A stretch of 64,000 nt of DNA from Flagellimonas chongwuensis (GTDB lineage Bacteria; Bacteroidota; Bacteroidia; Flavobacteriales; Flavobacteriaceae). The DNA lies in NCBI RefSeq assembly GCF_013376415.1, contig NZ_WYET01000012.1, positions 1-64,000 of the forward strand, in the 5' to 3' direction. Under the pieces are notes generated by a model. The model was not told where the DNA came from. It did no database searches and worked only from the letters and a program-made list of their open reading frames with translations. This document shows, piece after piece, positions 15,925 to 23,668 of the stretch (position 1 is the first letter of the stretch; each line of letters begins with the position of its first letter). Both the position numbers and the translations under genes were made by a program.

Positions 15925-16307
15925 CCTCTTCTTAAATTATAGGATTTATATTGTTTCCATAAAAGGAGTCTGCTATACTATGATAATTGATATGGGTAAA
16001 TTAACTCTGTTGTAGGCACCAATGTACAGTGTGCTATGGATGGATATTGAAATTATAAGAACAAAAAATAGTCCATATCCCTTTATCATTCTTGGATTTG
16101 TACTTACAATTAAAATGAATAATAGATGATTCAAAAAAAAAATACAAGTTGATTAACCGGATAATCAACATACAATGATAAAACAGCCCATTTCATTTAA
16201 ACAACGGTTCGGTAAATGGGAGGGGTCTACACAGCATAAAGGGTTAAACCAGCCATTAGAATTGGCTTTTTTGTCATATTTCACAAATTGAACCACAGGA
16301 GGTAGGG
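15925..16307. other. Intergenic region with a palindrome
   Basis: 383 bases with no convincing gene. GTTGATTA (16148-16155) and TAATCAAC (16162-16169) form a perfect inverted repeat around ACCGGA, making an almost fully symmetric 22-base site. There is no T-run, so a regulator site is more likely than a terminator. Otherwise A/T-rich sequence. Confidence 0.4.
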
Positions 16308-16604
16308 TCAAGTAAAGGTCGCTACGGCAGAATTGATATCGAAGGTCTCCTGTTTCAAGGAAGACAATAGATAGGATACAATATCCTTTTCTGAGAAGGA
16401 GGATTTGTACACAAACCTGATGGCACTGCTATTGGCGTAACATAGATTGTTCTCCTTTGTGTCGTCCACCACATAAGGAATGTCATAGTATTGTGCCACC
16501 CGTTTTATAAACTCTTTTTTGATGGTCAGGGAAGCTAGTTCATCCCTAGAGTATAGGGATATACCGGACTTTTTGACGAATATTTCCGAAAGAGTGACGG
16601 TCAT
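16308..16604 (-). CDS. Small protein of unknown function in the NO-stress cluster
   Basis: 98 residues, not recognised. It has no signal peptide or membrane segment; the sequence alternates short strands and helices (VKKSGISLYSRDELASLTIK, YYDIPYVVDD, SAIRFVYKSSFSEKDIVSYL), and a single Cys at about residue 55. It begins 6 bases after the stop codon of the truncated globin gene on the same strand, so it is almost certainly co-transcribed with it. Its place behind the globin suggests a link to nitric oxide or oxygen chemistry, but nothing in the sequence shows this. Confidence 0.65.
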   Translation of the reverse strand: MTVTLSEIFVKKSGISLYSRDELASLTIKKEFIKRVAQYYDIPYVVDDTKENNLCYANSSAIRFVYKSSFSEKDIVSYLLSSLKQETFDINSAVATFT

Positions 16605-16610
16605 GAAATT

Positions 16611-16994
16611 CTATTCATTTTTGTTTTGAAAGTATTCGATTTTTAGTTGGAACATCTCAGCCATTTTTGTGGCCCTGAATTTTGTTTCTTCGGCTTTCTC
16701 CCCGGCAAAGTTTTCATCAACGGTTTCAAAAAAAAGTAATTTCCAACGATTAAAATGTTCGGCTTGCACCGGTAGTTGAACATGAGGCGCGAAGGGACTT
16801 CCATTATAGGTATGCTCCTCCAAAAGCACCGTTTGCCAGAAACGGTACATTTTTTCCAAGTGGGTGGGCCAATGGTTGCCTATAACCTTATTGAATATGT
16901 CGGCCAATAAATCATCTTGACGGACCTTTCCATAAAAACAGTCAACCAATTGTTTAATGTCCTCCAAGCTTTCAATATCTTTTATTGCGTTCAT
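16611..16994 (-). CDS. Group III truncated hemoglobin
   Basis: 127 residues, the normal size for the group. The E-helix region HWPTHLEKMYRFWQTVLLEEHTYNGSPFAPH and the F-helix HFNRWKLLF with the proximal His (His80) are characteristic of TrHb3 proteins, which bind heme and react with oxygen and nitric oxide in the cytoplasm. It lies in a group of NO-stress genes, and a perfect GGATAAATTTATCC palindrome sits 99 bases upstream of its start, matching sites before the RIC and Rrf2 genes. It is the first gene of a two-gene unit with the 98-residue protein. Confidence 0.88.
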   Translation of the reverse strand: MNAIKDIESLEDIKQLVDCFYGKVRQDDLLADIFNKVIGNHWPTHLEKMYRFWQTVLLEEHTYNGSPFAPHVQLPVQAEHFNRWKLLFFETVDENFAGEKAEETKFRATKMAEMFQLKIEYFQNKNE

Positions 16995-17092
16995 TTGTTT
17001 TATGGTAGTAGTATTCTATTGTTTAGCTTTTGTCTGTGTCCCAAACAATATTGGTGGATAGTGGCCAAAGTTATGAAGAATCGACATAATCA

Positions 17093-17106
17093 GGATAAAT
17101 TTATCC
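17093..17106. promoter_or_regulatory. Shared Rrf2-type operator, copy 1
   Basis: GGATAAATTTATCC is a perfect 14-base palindrome, 99 bases upstream of the truncated globin start. It matches 18754-18767 and 19266-19279 at 12 of 14 positions each. Confidence 0.65.
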
Positions 17107-17232
17107 GAAATAAGACGAGTTTATGAAACCAACCATCAGAACGGAAAAAGGAGAGGGTAAGGAGAGTCCCATGCTCTAGCTTTGGACGATGTGGTAATCG
17201 GGTATCCGGGAAGTTCATCAACAACAATGGCC

Positions 17233-17520
17233 TTACCATATATGGAACAAGATTACCGTAGTATTGAACATAAGACTCAGAATCAAAAAATTAAAAGTGG
17301 TCAAGGGTTTTAATTGGGCCAGTACCGCACCGTTGAATGCCATACAAAATATGGTCACCAAAAAGAGCAGAACCATTTTAAGAACCATGTCCATGGACCC
17401 CATTAAGAGGACCATGGCTGCTACTGAACCGACACAGCTCTGACCGATAATGGCAATGGTGGAATAGCCCAATTGGCTTTTTTTAAATTCGTTGTACGCT
17501 CTGTAGTACAGTTTTTTCAT
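17233..17520 (-). CDS. Small integral membrane protein of unknown function
   Basis: 95 residues from the preferred start at 17520 (MKKLYYRAYNEFKKSQLGY); the frame reaches back to 17580 but would then overlap the upstream gene by 44 bases. Three hydrophobic segments are visible: STIAIIGQSCVGSVAAMVLL, VLKMVLLFLVTIFCMAFNGAV, and FNFLILSLMFNTTVILFHIW at the very C-terminus. A short charged N-terminus would be cytoplasmic. It follows the hemerythrin gene by 16 bases in the RIC operon. Function unknown; a membrane partner of NO detoxification or an electron-transfer accessory is conceivable. Confidence 0.65.
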   Translation of the reverse strand: MKKLYYRAYNEFKKSQLGYSTIAIIGQSCVGSVAAMVLLMGSMDMVLKMVLLFLVTIFCMAFNGAVLAQLKPLTTFNFLILSLMFNTTVILFHIW

Positions 17521-17536
17521 TATGCCTGTTTTTTGT

Positions 17537-17998
17537 TTATTCCCAGAATGGGTCGTTGGTATTGTCATTGAATTTTTCATGGTTATGCTTTTTTATTATG
17601 ATGTTCATTTGGGTGTCCGTGGCGACTTGTTGAATGTGGTTGAAAAGCTGTCTTTCCTCGAAACGTATATGCTCTTCCAGTGTTTCCTCGATTTGGCCCA
17701 ATGTCTTAAGGTCCGCTTTCTTCTCAGTAAACAATCGGATTAGCCTTCTGTGATCTGAAAGTGCCTTTTTTACCCACGGATGATCGTTTCCCACTATGGG
17801 GAAGATGTGCGTTTCCTCAAGTTCGAAATGTGGGACCAGATGGGTTGCATAAAACCAATCCATATACAACTTGATACGTTCCAAGGAAATATTTTTTGAC
17901 AGTCCCGCTCTGATTTTCCAACAGAGGAGCAAACCGTGATGGTGCTCACGGCTTACTCCCTGAAGGGTTCTGTGGCGTTTGATAGGTGGGCGGTCCAT
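17537..17998 (-). CDS. Hemerythrin domain-containing protein
   Basis: 153 residues. A four-helix hemerythrin bundle is shown by the spaced metal ligands: REHHHGLLLCW, HLVPHFELEETHIFP, KKALSDHRRLIRLF and LEEHIRFEERQLFNHI, the standard H...H-xxx-E...H...H-xxxx-E arrangement of a non-heme di-iron site. Small cytosolic hemerythrins bind oxygen or react with NO. It starts 7 bases after the RIC stop codon, hence in the same operon, and is likely controlled by the Rrf2 regulator through the operator in front of RIC. No N-terminal ScdA domain, so it is not itself a RIC protein. Confidence 0.85.
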   Translation of the reverse strand: MDRPPIKRHRTLQGVSREHHHGLLLCWKIRAGLSKNISLERIKLYMDWFYATHLVPHFELEETHIFPIVGNDHPWVKKALSDHRRLIRLFTEKKADLKTLGQIEETLEEHIRFEERQLFNHIQQVATDTQMNIIIKKHNHEKFNDNTNDPFWE

Positions 17999-18005
17999 AA
18001 AAAGA

Positions 18006-18734
18006 TCAGTTGTTCAACAAACTTTTTTCAAGCTGTTCGGACTTTGGAAACAGGATGTTATTCTCCAGATGGATGTGTCGATGGAGGTCCTCTTCAAATT
18101 CCTGTAATAGGGAAAATGCCACCCGATAGGTATTACAGGCATCTGAGGGAGGTGTGTAGGTATCGCTCAATTCCGAGATATTACGGAAGCGGTCTCCCTC
18201 ATTATCATGTTCCTGCATCATCATTTGAATGGGGTTCTTAACTGTCCCAAAATTGGGAATCTCTAAAGTATCGGTCCCCGTTGGCGCATTCACCATTTTA
18301 CGGATCCAAGGAAACAGGACCAATTCCTCTTTCTTCATGTGCATGGTCAGTTCCCCGGCCGATGTATTGAATTCTTTCAGGATATGGAACAGTTCAGGAT
18401 GGCGTCCACCATGTATCTTACAAAGTTTGTTCAGGTATTGTTGCAGTACTGGGATTTGCTTTTCTACATAACGATGGTGTTTTTTTTCAATATAGTCAAC
18501 CAAAAGGTCCAATGGCCAGGTCTTGAAATCGGGTTGGTCATCCAAATCTTTCGATCGGACCGATGCTAGTTCTTCCAATAGTTCCTCCAAATCCAATCCC
18601 TCCTTAGTACTTACTTCGGTCAAGGTACGGTTCCCTTTACAGCAAAAATCAATGTTGTGCGCCTTGAATACTTGCGCTGTCCGGTAGTCTTCGGCTACCA
18701 ACTGTCCAATTGTTTTTTCCATGGTGTTGTTCAT
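18006..18734 (-). CDS. ric: Iron-sulfur cluster repair di-iron protein RIC (YtfE/ScdA/DnrN)
   Basis: 242 residues, the usual RIC length. The N-terminal ScdA domain (about 1-50) ends in IDFCCKG with Cys31-Cys32, the conserved pair. A C-terminal hemerythrin-like di-iron bundle follows with ligands in EKKHHRYVEK, HGGRHPELF, HMKKEELVLFP, QEHDNEGDRF and HRHIHLENNILFP. RIC proteins restore Fe-S clusters damaged by nitric oxide or peroxide. A second Met (residue 5) may be the true start. Its promoter region contains GGATAAAATTGTCC, one of three related sites in the cluster, so NsrR-like control is likely. Confidence 0.93.
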   Translation of the reverse strand: MNNTMEKTIGQLVAEDYRTAQVFKAHNIDFCCKGNRTLTEVSTKEGLDLEELLEELASVRSKDLDDQPDFKTWPLDLLVDYIEKKHHRYVEKQIPVLQQYLNKLCKIHGGRHPELFHILKEFNTSAGELTMHMKKEELVLFPWIRKMVNAPTGTDTLEIPNFGTVKNPIQMMMQEHDNEGDRFRNISELSDTYTPPSDACNTYRVAFSLLQEFEEDLHRHIHLENNILFPKSEQLEKSLLNN

Positions 18735-18753
18735 TATACAAGATTTTTAAATA

Positions 18754-18767
18754 GGATAAAATTGTCC
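18754..18767. promoter_or_regulatory. Shared Rrf2-type operator, copy 2
   Basis: GGATAAAATTGTCC, a 14-base palindrome with one mismatch, lies 20 bases before the RIC start codon. CTTTATTAAGGTAAAT follows it, and a similar CTTTATT...AAGGTGAAT follows copy 3, so the recognised site may be longer. Confidence 0.7.
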
Positions 18768-18786
18768 TTTATTAAGGTAAATTTTT

Positions 18787-19224
18787 TTATCGTTTCAAAT
18801 AGGTCAATCCCACTTCCAGTCCTGTGGCCAATTCGTACAGACTTGTGCTTTTCAACATGGTCCTTAGATTACTTCGGATATCCACGAACTTATCGTGGAG
18901 GGGGCAGGGTTTGTCGGCATTACATTCCTTGAGGCCCAGACCACAGCCAACGTAAATATTATCCCCGTCAATGGCCTTGACGATCATACTCAAGTTAACC
19001 CTGTCCATATCTTTTCTTTCAATCTCAAATCCGCCCGTAGGCCCTTTTACGGAATTGACGATGTTGTTCCGGGTAAGTTGTTGCAATATTTTGGCAGTAA
19101 AGGCGATTGGCGAGTCTATCTCACCAGCGATTTCAGTAACACTGACGCGCCTACCGTCCAAGGATTGCAGCGCAATATAAACCGCTGCACGTATACCATA
19201 TTCACAGGCTTTGGAAAACATCAT
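18787..19224 (-). CDS. Rrf2 family Fe-S regulator, NsrR-like
   Basis: 145 residues. The N-terminal winged helix is typical of Rrf2 proteins (ACEYGIRAAVYIAL, then TEIAGEIDSPIAFTAKILQQL). Three cysteines in VGCGLGLKECNADKPCPLH (Cys94, Cys101, Cys107) provide the [2Fe-2S] or [4Fe-4S] cluster ligands with the spacing seen in NsrR/IscR proteins. NsrR loses repression when NO attacks the cluster. It lies directly upstream of RIC and the hemerythrin genes on the same strand, and its own promoter carries a copy of the shared 14-base site. NO sensing is inferred from context; IscR-like Fe-S sensing is the alternative. Confidence 0.88.
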   Translation of the reverse strand: MMFSKACEYGIRAAVYIALQSLDGRRVSVTEIAGEIDSPIAFTAKILQQLTRNNIVNSVKGPTGGFEIERKDMDRVNLSMIVKAIDGDNIYVGCGLGLKECNADKPCPLHDKFVDIRSNLRTMLKSTSLYELATGLEVGLTYLKR

Positions 19225-19640
19225 AAGGTGTTAATATCTCCACAAAGATAAGATAAAAATAAAGAGGATGAAATTATCCTTTATTATTTTTAAGGTGAAT
19301 CTTTATTTTCATGGGAGCAAATAAAGGCCAAGAGAAGTAAGGATAAACGGGTTTGACGGGAGATGAGCGCTTTTAATAATTTTAAAACCCTTCTTATAAC
19401 AAATTACTTATGCCTATTTGATGCCTACTAGGCTTTCACCTCATCCAATAGCCTTTCGTTATTTTAAATATTTTTTCAAGAATGATAACGGTTTGTTAAC
19501 GAATGATAAGTCAATCTTAGCTTGGAATTCTATTTTTGACCTAAGCTGTGGGGTCTACCATTTCCAGACTTTCCACGAGCTGTTGTAATGGTCTGCGTCA
19601 TCAATCAAGGCTTGAATAATAAGTAAAAAAACAACATGGT
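19225..19640. other. Intergenic region holding the Rrf2 promoter
   Basis: 416 bases between the Rrf2 gene and the divergent CPBP protease gene. It contains the operator at 19266-19279 and A/T-rich sequence with several short repeats of TTTATT; no further gene, RNA or terminator was recognised. Confidence 0.5.
19266..19279. promoter_or_regulatory. Shared Rrf2-type operator, copy 3
   Basis: GGATGAAATTATCC, 42 bases upstream of the Rrf2 regulator start, differs from copy 2 at two positions (A/G and G/A). It fits autoregulation by the Rrf2 protein. Confidence 0.7.
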
Positions 19641-20372
19641 ATGAGAGAACTGGATGGACAAGCTCATAGAGACGAAGTGGGAAAAACAAAAAAAGTAATG
19701 GTATTTATAGTCACCATTATATTGGGGTATCTGCTTTTTATCATCCCGGATGTATTTTTTGGGGTTACCAAATTAAACGGAGGAAAAATCGGAGTAAACT
19801 TATTGTTCATTGGTCTCTTTCAATTTATAACGGTGACGGCCTTACTGTACTTTTCCCTCAAAATTCTGAAGAAAAAGTTTAGAGATATTGGCCTTCGATT
19901 TGATAATCTTGGAAAGGATATTCTTTTGGGTATTTTTTTTGGAGGTTTATGGAGCATTCTTCAATTTGTTTTAATTATTCCCAACACGGGTGGAACAAAC
20001 CGTCCGGATATCAAGGGAATGCTAGAAATGTATGATGGCACTTTGGTGGGAACTTTATCTTTTATGGCGTTGGGCGTAATCGGTGGCGGTATTACCGAAG
20101 AACTTTTTAACCGAGGCTATTTTATCAATGTGCTGAAGGAAACCTTCAAGAACCCCAAAACGGGACTATGGTTTTCTGCAGTTTTGTCCATTTTACTTTT
20201 TGCATTGGGACATTTACCTTCTAACACGTTGGATTGGTTCGATATTTTGGTGCCCACCATACTATATACAATTTTGTTTATTTGGACGAAACGCCTTACG
20301 GCTTCCATAGTGGCCCATGGCGTCTACAATGCATCAGCCATTATTTTAACCTATTCTATTTATTTTCACTAA
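19641..20372 (+). CDS. CPBP family intramembrane metalloprotease
   Basis: 243 residues with seven or so membrane helices, beginning VMVFIVTIILGYLLFIIP. The CAAX/CPBP protease motifs are present: GGGITEELFNRGYF (EExxxR), FALGHLPSN (FxxxH) and SIVAHGVYNAS (HxxxN). Family members cleave substrates in the membrane and include bacteriocin self-immunity proteins and prenyl proteases. It is transcribed alone, divergent from the Rrf2 gene. The substrate is unknown. A start codon further upstream is possible, but MRELDGQAHRDEVGKTKK gives the usual cytoplasmic lead. Confidence 0.85.
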   Translation: MRELDGQAHRDEVGKTKKVMVFIVTIILGYLLFIIPDVFFGVTKLNGGKIGVNLLFIGLFQFITVTALLYFSLKILKKKFRDIGLRFDNLGKDILLGIFFGGLWSILQFVLIIPNTGGTNRPDIKGMLEMYDGTLVGTLSFMALGVIGGGITEELFNRGYFINVLKETFKNPKTGLWFSAVLSILLFALGHLPSNTLDWFDILVPTILYTILFIWTKRLTASIVAHGVYNASAIILTYSIYFH

Positions 20373-20478
20373 TGAGGTAGATAGGAACTTAATCCTGTGG
20401 ATAAAAACAAACAATGTAACAAAAGAGAGATAGAATACTCTTTTGGTAAAAGTAAAACACACTTCAATTTTACAAAAT

Positions 20479-21408
20479 ATGCAATTTAAGCTTCAACTGT
20501 TTTTTTGGGTCTTCAGCGGACTTATGTGTTTCGGACAACAAAAGTCAATTTCCATAACCATGGATGATGTCCCCAATACTGCGAAGTATCAAAAAGATGG
20601 TTATAGCCCAATGTTGTTGAAATTGTTGGACTCCTTGGATATTCCTTTTACCATTTTCATCAATGAGGATAAAATACTCAAGACAGATTCGATAAACCTG
20701 AACAAGTCACTATTGGAGTCTTGGGTCAAAAGTGATAATGCACTGATTGGCAATCATACCTTTAGTCACCCAAGGTATTCGGATGTTGGCCTGAACACTT
20801 TTATCCAGGATGTGGAAAAAGGAGAAACCTTAACCAAACAATATGCGGCAAAATATGGTAAAGACCTAACTTATTTTAGGTTCCCTTTTAACGATATGGG
20901 CAAAGATACGGTTCAGCATATGCAGATTAGGGAATATTTACAATCGGAAAACTATAGGATAGCCCCCTTTACCGTAGAAAGTTCCGATTGGATGTTCGAT
21001 TACGTTTACCAACATTATCTGGACAATGGCGAAGATGAAAAAGCCAAAGCAATTGGAAAGCAATATGTGGAAAAGACCTTGGCATTGGTTGGTTTTTTTG
21101 ATGAAATGGCAAAAGGTTTATACGGGCGTTCCGTAAAGCATATTTATCTATGTCACGATAATGCCATCAATACCGATTATTTGGGGGAAATCATCACAAG
21201 ACTAAAACAGAACGATTATCAAATTATAAGTTTCAAGGAATCACTTACCGACCCGATTTATGATCAAGAGGACCGTTATTACAAAAAGTGGGGCATTAGT
21301 TGGTTGTACCGATGGATGGATACACAGACAGAACGTGTAAAGTGGATGAAACAGGAACCTGAACTAACTGAGATACAGAGTCTATACCAACAGATATTGG
21401 ATGATTAG
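20479..21408 (+). CDS. Polysaccharide deacetylase family protein, exported
   Basis: 309 residues from the preferred start at 20479 (MQFKLQLFFWVFSG...MCFGQQ signal peptide); the open frame begins at 20443. The NodB-type catalytic motifs are SITMDDVPN (the metal and base Asp pair), NHTFSHP (H-xxx-H metal ligands) and YFRFPFNDMG (RxPF-like). These enzymes remove acyl groups from chitin, peptidoglycan or acetylated xylan; in the periplasm or at the surface the substrate here is unknown. The C-terminal part has the CHDN strand (HIYLCHDNAIN) that closes the site. The next gene starts 37 bases downstream and is a decayed serine hydrolase. Confidence 0.82.
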   Translation: MQFKLQLFFWVFSGLMCFGQQKSISITMDDVPNTAKYQKDGYSPMLLKLLDSLDIPFTIFINEDKILKTDSINLNKSLLESWVKSDNALIGNHTFSHPRYSDVGLNTFIQDVEKGETLTKQYAAKYGKDLTYFRFPFNDMGKDTVQHMQIREYLQSENYRIAPFTVESSDWMFDYVYQHYLDNGEDEKAKAIGKQYVEKTLALVGFFDEMAKGLYGRSVKHIYLCHDNAINTDYLGEIITRLKQNDYQIISFKESLTDPIYDQEDRYYKKWGISWLYRWMDTQTERVKWMKQEPELTEIQSLYQQILDD

Positions 21409-21445
21409 AAGTTTAATCTGATTGAAACCTTGATTTTTCAGAACA

Positions 21446-22845
21446 ATGACACGAAACCAACAAAACTTCAAGAGGGCTATCAAACTAATTACGATTCCAT
21501 TTTTGGCACTATTGCTTATTTATTGCTCGCCTAAAGGAGCAGCTGAGTTTGAAACCGATGAACTTATCGGGGTGTGGTCCGGATTATTGTTCCAAACCGA
21601 ATCAAAATATGACTCATTGGTACTCTCACCAGCAATTGCTCCTACAGAGGCATATTTATATGAAAAAGGCAAGGAGACTGTGCGCCAAATTACCGGAAAA
21701 GGAAGGAATTTTAGTTTTAAGGATTCTTCAGGCCTTCGTTTTGAAGGTTTTTTGTCCAGTGACAGTACCAACTTGCATTGGGTATTCACCCATGATCTTT
21801 GGGCACAAAGCCTCAGTTTTGAGCATAAGGATAATCAATGGAGCGCTAAAATTCATAAACCAGAAATAATCGATACCGACTATATCGTCTATTTGGAATT
21901 TTATAAGGATTCAACAGGCAATGTACAGGCCAATATTCAAAGCAATAAAGAGAATAGGAAGCTGCATTTCATGATTGATGAGGTTTTGGTAGAAGGGAAC
22001 CGTATCGACTTTAAGATAACCAACGACCGGTTCGGGATTTCTACAGTTTACGATACGGAGAAAAGGAATATAGCCCTTACTTATGGCAATGCTGGGGGAA
22101 AATAAAAATTGAACTGAAAAAACTCAAACCCAATGAATTGGAGGGTTATTTGCCAAAATTACCCAATAAAAACTATCGGTACAGCATTCCAGAAGCTCCG
22201 GATTCTAACTTGCAATCAGCTTCTTTGGAGGATGAGGATAAGATGCAATGGGAACATGAGGATTGGGTGGGGTACAAATTGAATTTGCCCATGGTACATG
22301 AACCAGGGGATGTATTCGAATACTCCTCCGGAGACAGTAATTTATTGACAGGGGTCATCCAAAAATCGGTGGACACTTATCTTCCCCATTTCATTTATAA
22401 GGAACTATTGTTGCCCATGGATATCCATGACTTTCAAATGCTTACTTCGCCCATTGATAGGGGATATTTGGCTGGCTCATTTTATATGCGTCCCATTGAT
22501 TTTGCCAAGTTCGGATTATTGGTACTCAATAAAGGAACTTGGAACGGAGAACAATTGATTGGGGAATCTTGGATAAATGAATCCATAAAACCACATATAA
22601 GGGGAAGTTGGCCCAAAGATTCAGACTATGGTTATTTGTGGAGATTGCTGGAACGTGAAGTGGGCGGAAAACGGATGAGGACCATTGAAGCTTGGGGTAA
22701 TGGTGGTCAGTTTCTTATCATAATTCCTGAAATTGATATGACCATAACTTTTACCGGGGGCAATTATAATTTGTTTCCCGAGATGGAAGACCGTCCCTTT
22801 TCGATCTTAACCGAATACATATTGCCCGCTGTTCAATTAAAATAG
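21446..22845 (+). pseudogene. Serine hydrolase (beta-lactamase/PBP family) lipoprotein, dead
   Basis: Two frames make up one ancestral gene. The first (21446-22105) has a lipoprotein signal (LLLIYCSPKG) and a lipocalin-like beta domain; it ends at TAA because of a shift in the G5 run at 22094-22098. The second, from about 22096, reads KIKIELKKLKPNELEGYLPKL and then the C-terminal half of a class C beta-lactamase-like domain (FEYSSGDSNLLTGVI, the YSx motif, and WGNGGQFLIIIPE). The region that should hold the SxxK nucleophile, between SIPEAPDSNLQ and DKMQWEHED (near 22200-22240), is missing. Frameshift plus internal deletion means no activity. Confidence 0.78.
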
Positions 22846-22869
22846 GTATCTACATCATCACATTAGAAA

Positions 22870-23568
22870 ATGAAAAAACAACTTCCAATAATCAATCTTA
22901 CACTACTCATTGCCCTGATTTGCTTCTTATTTTATGACAGACAACAGGTCAAAAATGTTGAGACGTTCAAAGAAATCAAGGCAGAAAGGCTTAGCATAAT
23001 CGATGCCGAGGAAAACCTGTACATTTCAATCAGTAACCCCGAAAAGCAGGCATTGGCCACTACGCATGGTATTGCCCATAATCCAGGTTCAAATAGGGAT
23101 TTGCCCGGTATCATATTTTTTAATCGTGTTGGGGATGAAGTAGGAGGTATCTACTATGATGGAACTGATGAAGAGAATTTTTCAGGCATCACTTTTGATC
23201 AACAAAAAAACGACCAAATAATGGCCATCATGAAAGACGAATACCTAGTTGATGGTGAGTGGAAAAGATGGTATGGCATGTTTTTTAGAGATCGGTCCGA
23301 CTCCATACGGGTTGAAAAATTGTACGATCAGTTTGTGCAACGTACGAAATCTATGACGAAGGCTGAAAAAGACGCGGAGTATCTGAAATTTAAAGAATAC
23401 TTGGATTCCGAAATCAACGTATACAGGATGTTCTTGGGGCGTGAGGAAAGCAAGAATACCGGTTTATTTATTTATGATTCAAAAGGAAATGAACGGATTA
23501 AAATTTATGTAGATGAATTTGATAATACCCGTTTCGATAACCAAAACAAAAGACAACCCAAATTGTAG
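22870..23568 (+). CDS. Membrane-anchored protein of unknown function
   Basis: 232 residues, not recognised. An N-terminal hydrophobic helix (about residues 7-23, IINLTLLIALICFLFY) anchors a hydrophilic extracytoplasmic domain that contains beta-rich segments such as RLSIIDAEENLYISISN, PGIIFFNRVGDEVGGIYYDG and GLFIYDSKGNERIKIYVDE. These look like repeated strand-turn-strand units. It lies 24 bases after the serine-hydrolase remnant and is followed by a live serine hydrolase gene. No catalytic motif is seen. Similar lone membrane-anchored proteins occur widely in flavobacteria as hypothetical proteins. Confidence 0.75.
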   Translation: MKKQLPIINLTLLIALICFLFYDRQQVKNVETFKEIKAERLSIIDAEENLYISISNPEKQALATTHGIAHNPGSNRDLPGIIFFNRVGDEVGGIYYDGTDEENFSGITFDQQKNDQIMAIMKDEYLVDGEWKRWYGMFFRDRSDSIRVEKLYDQFVQRTKSMTKAEKDAEYLKFKEYLDSEINVYRMFLGREESKNTGLFIYDSKGNERIKIYVDEFDNTRFDNQNKRQPKL

Positions 23569-23668
23569 CATATTTCTTTTGGGGATTTGTAACCATTTCA
23601 AAAGTCGTCTTGTCCTATGGATGTGAATTCACAAAAAAAGACGAATCATCAATTAAAAATCCATAGAA

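Noticed and set aside
19225..19640. Possible small RNA or further gene in the gap upstream of the CPBP protease
   Set aside because: Only the operator and A/T-rich sequence are visible; no stem-loop with T-run or family signature found.
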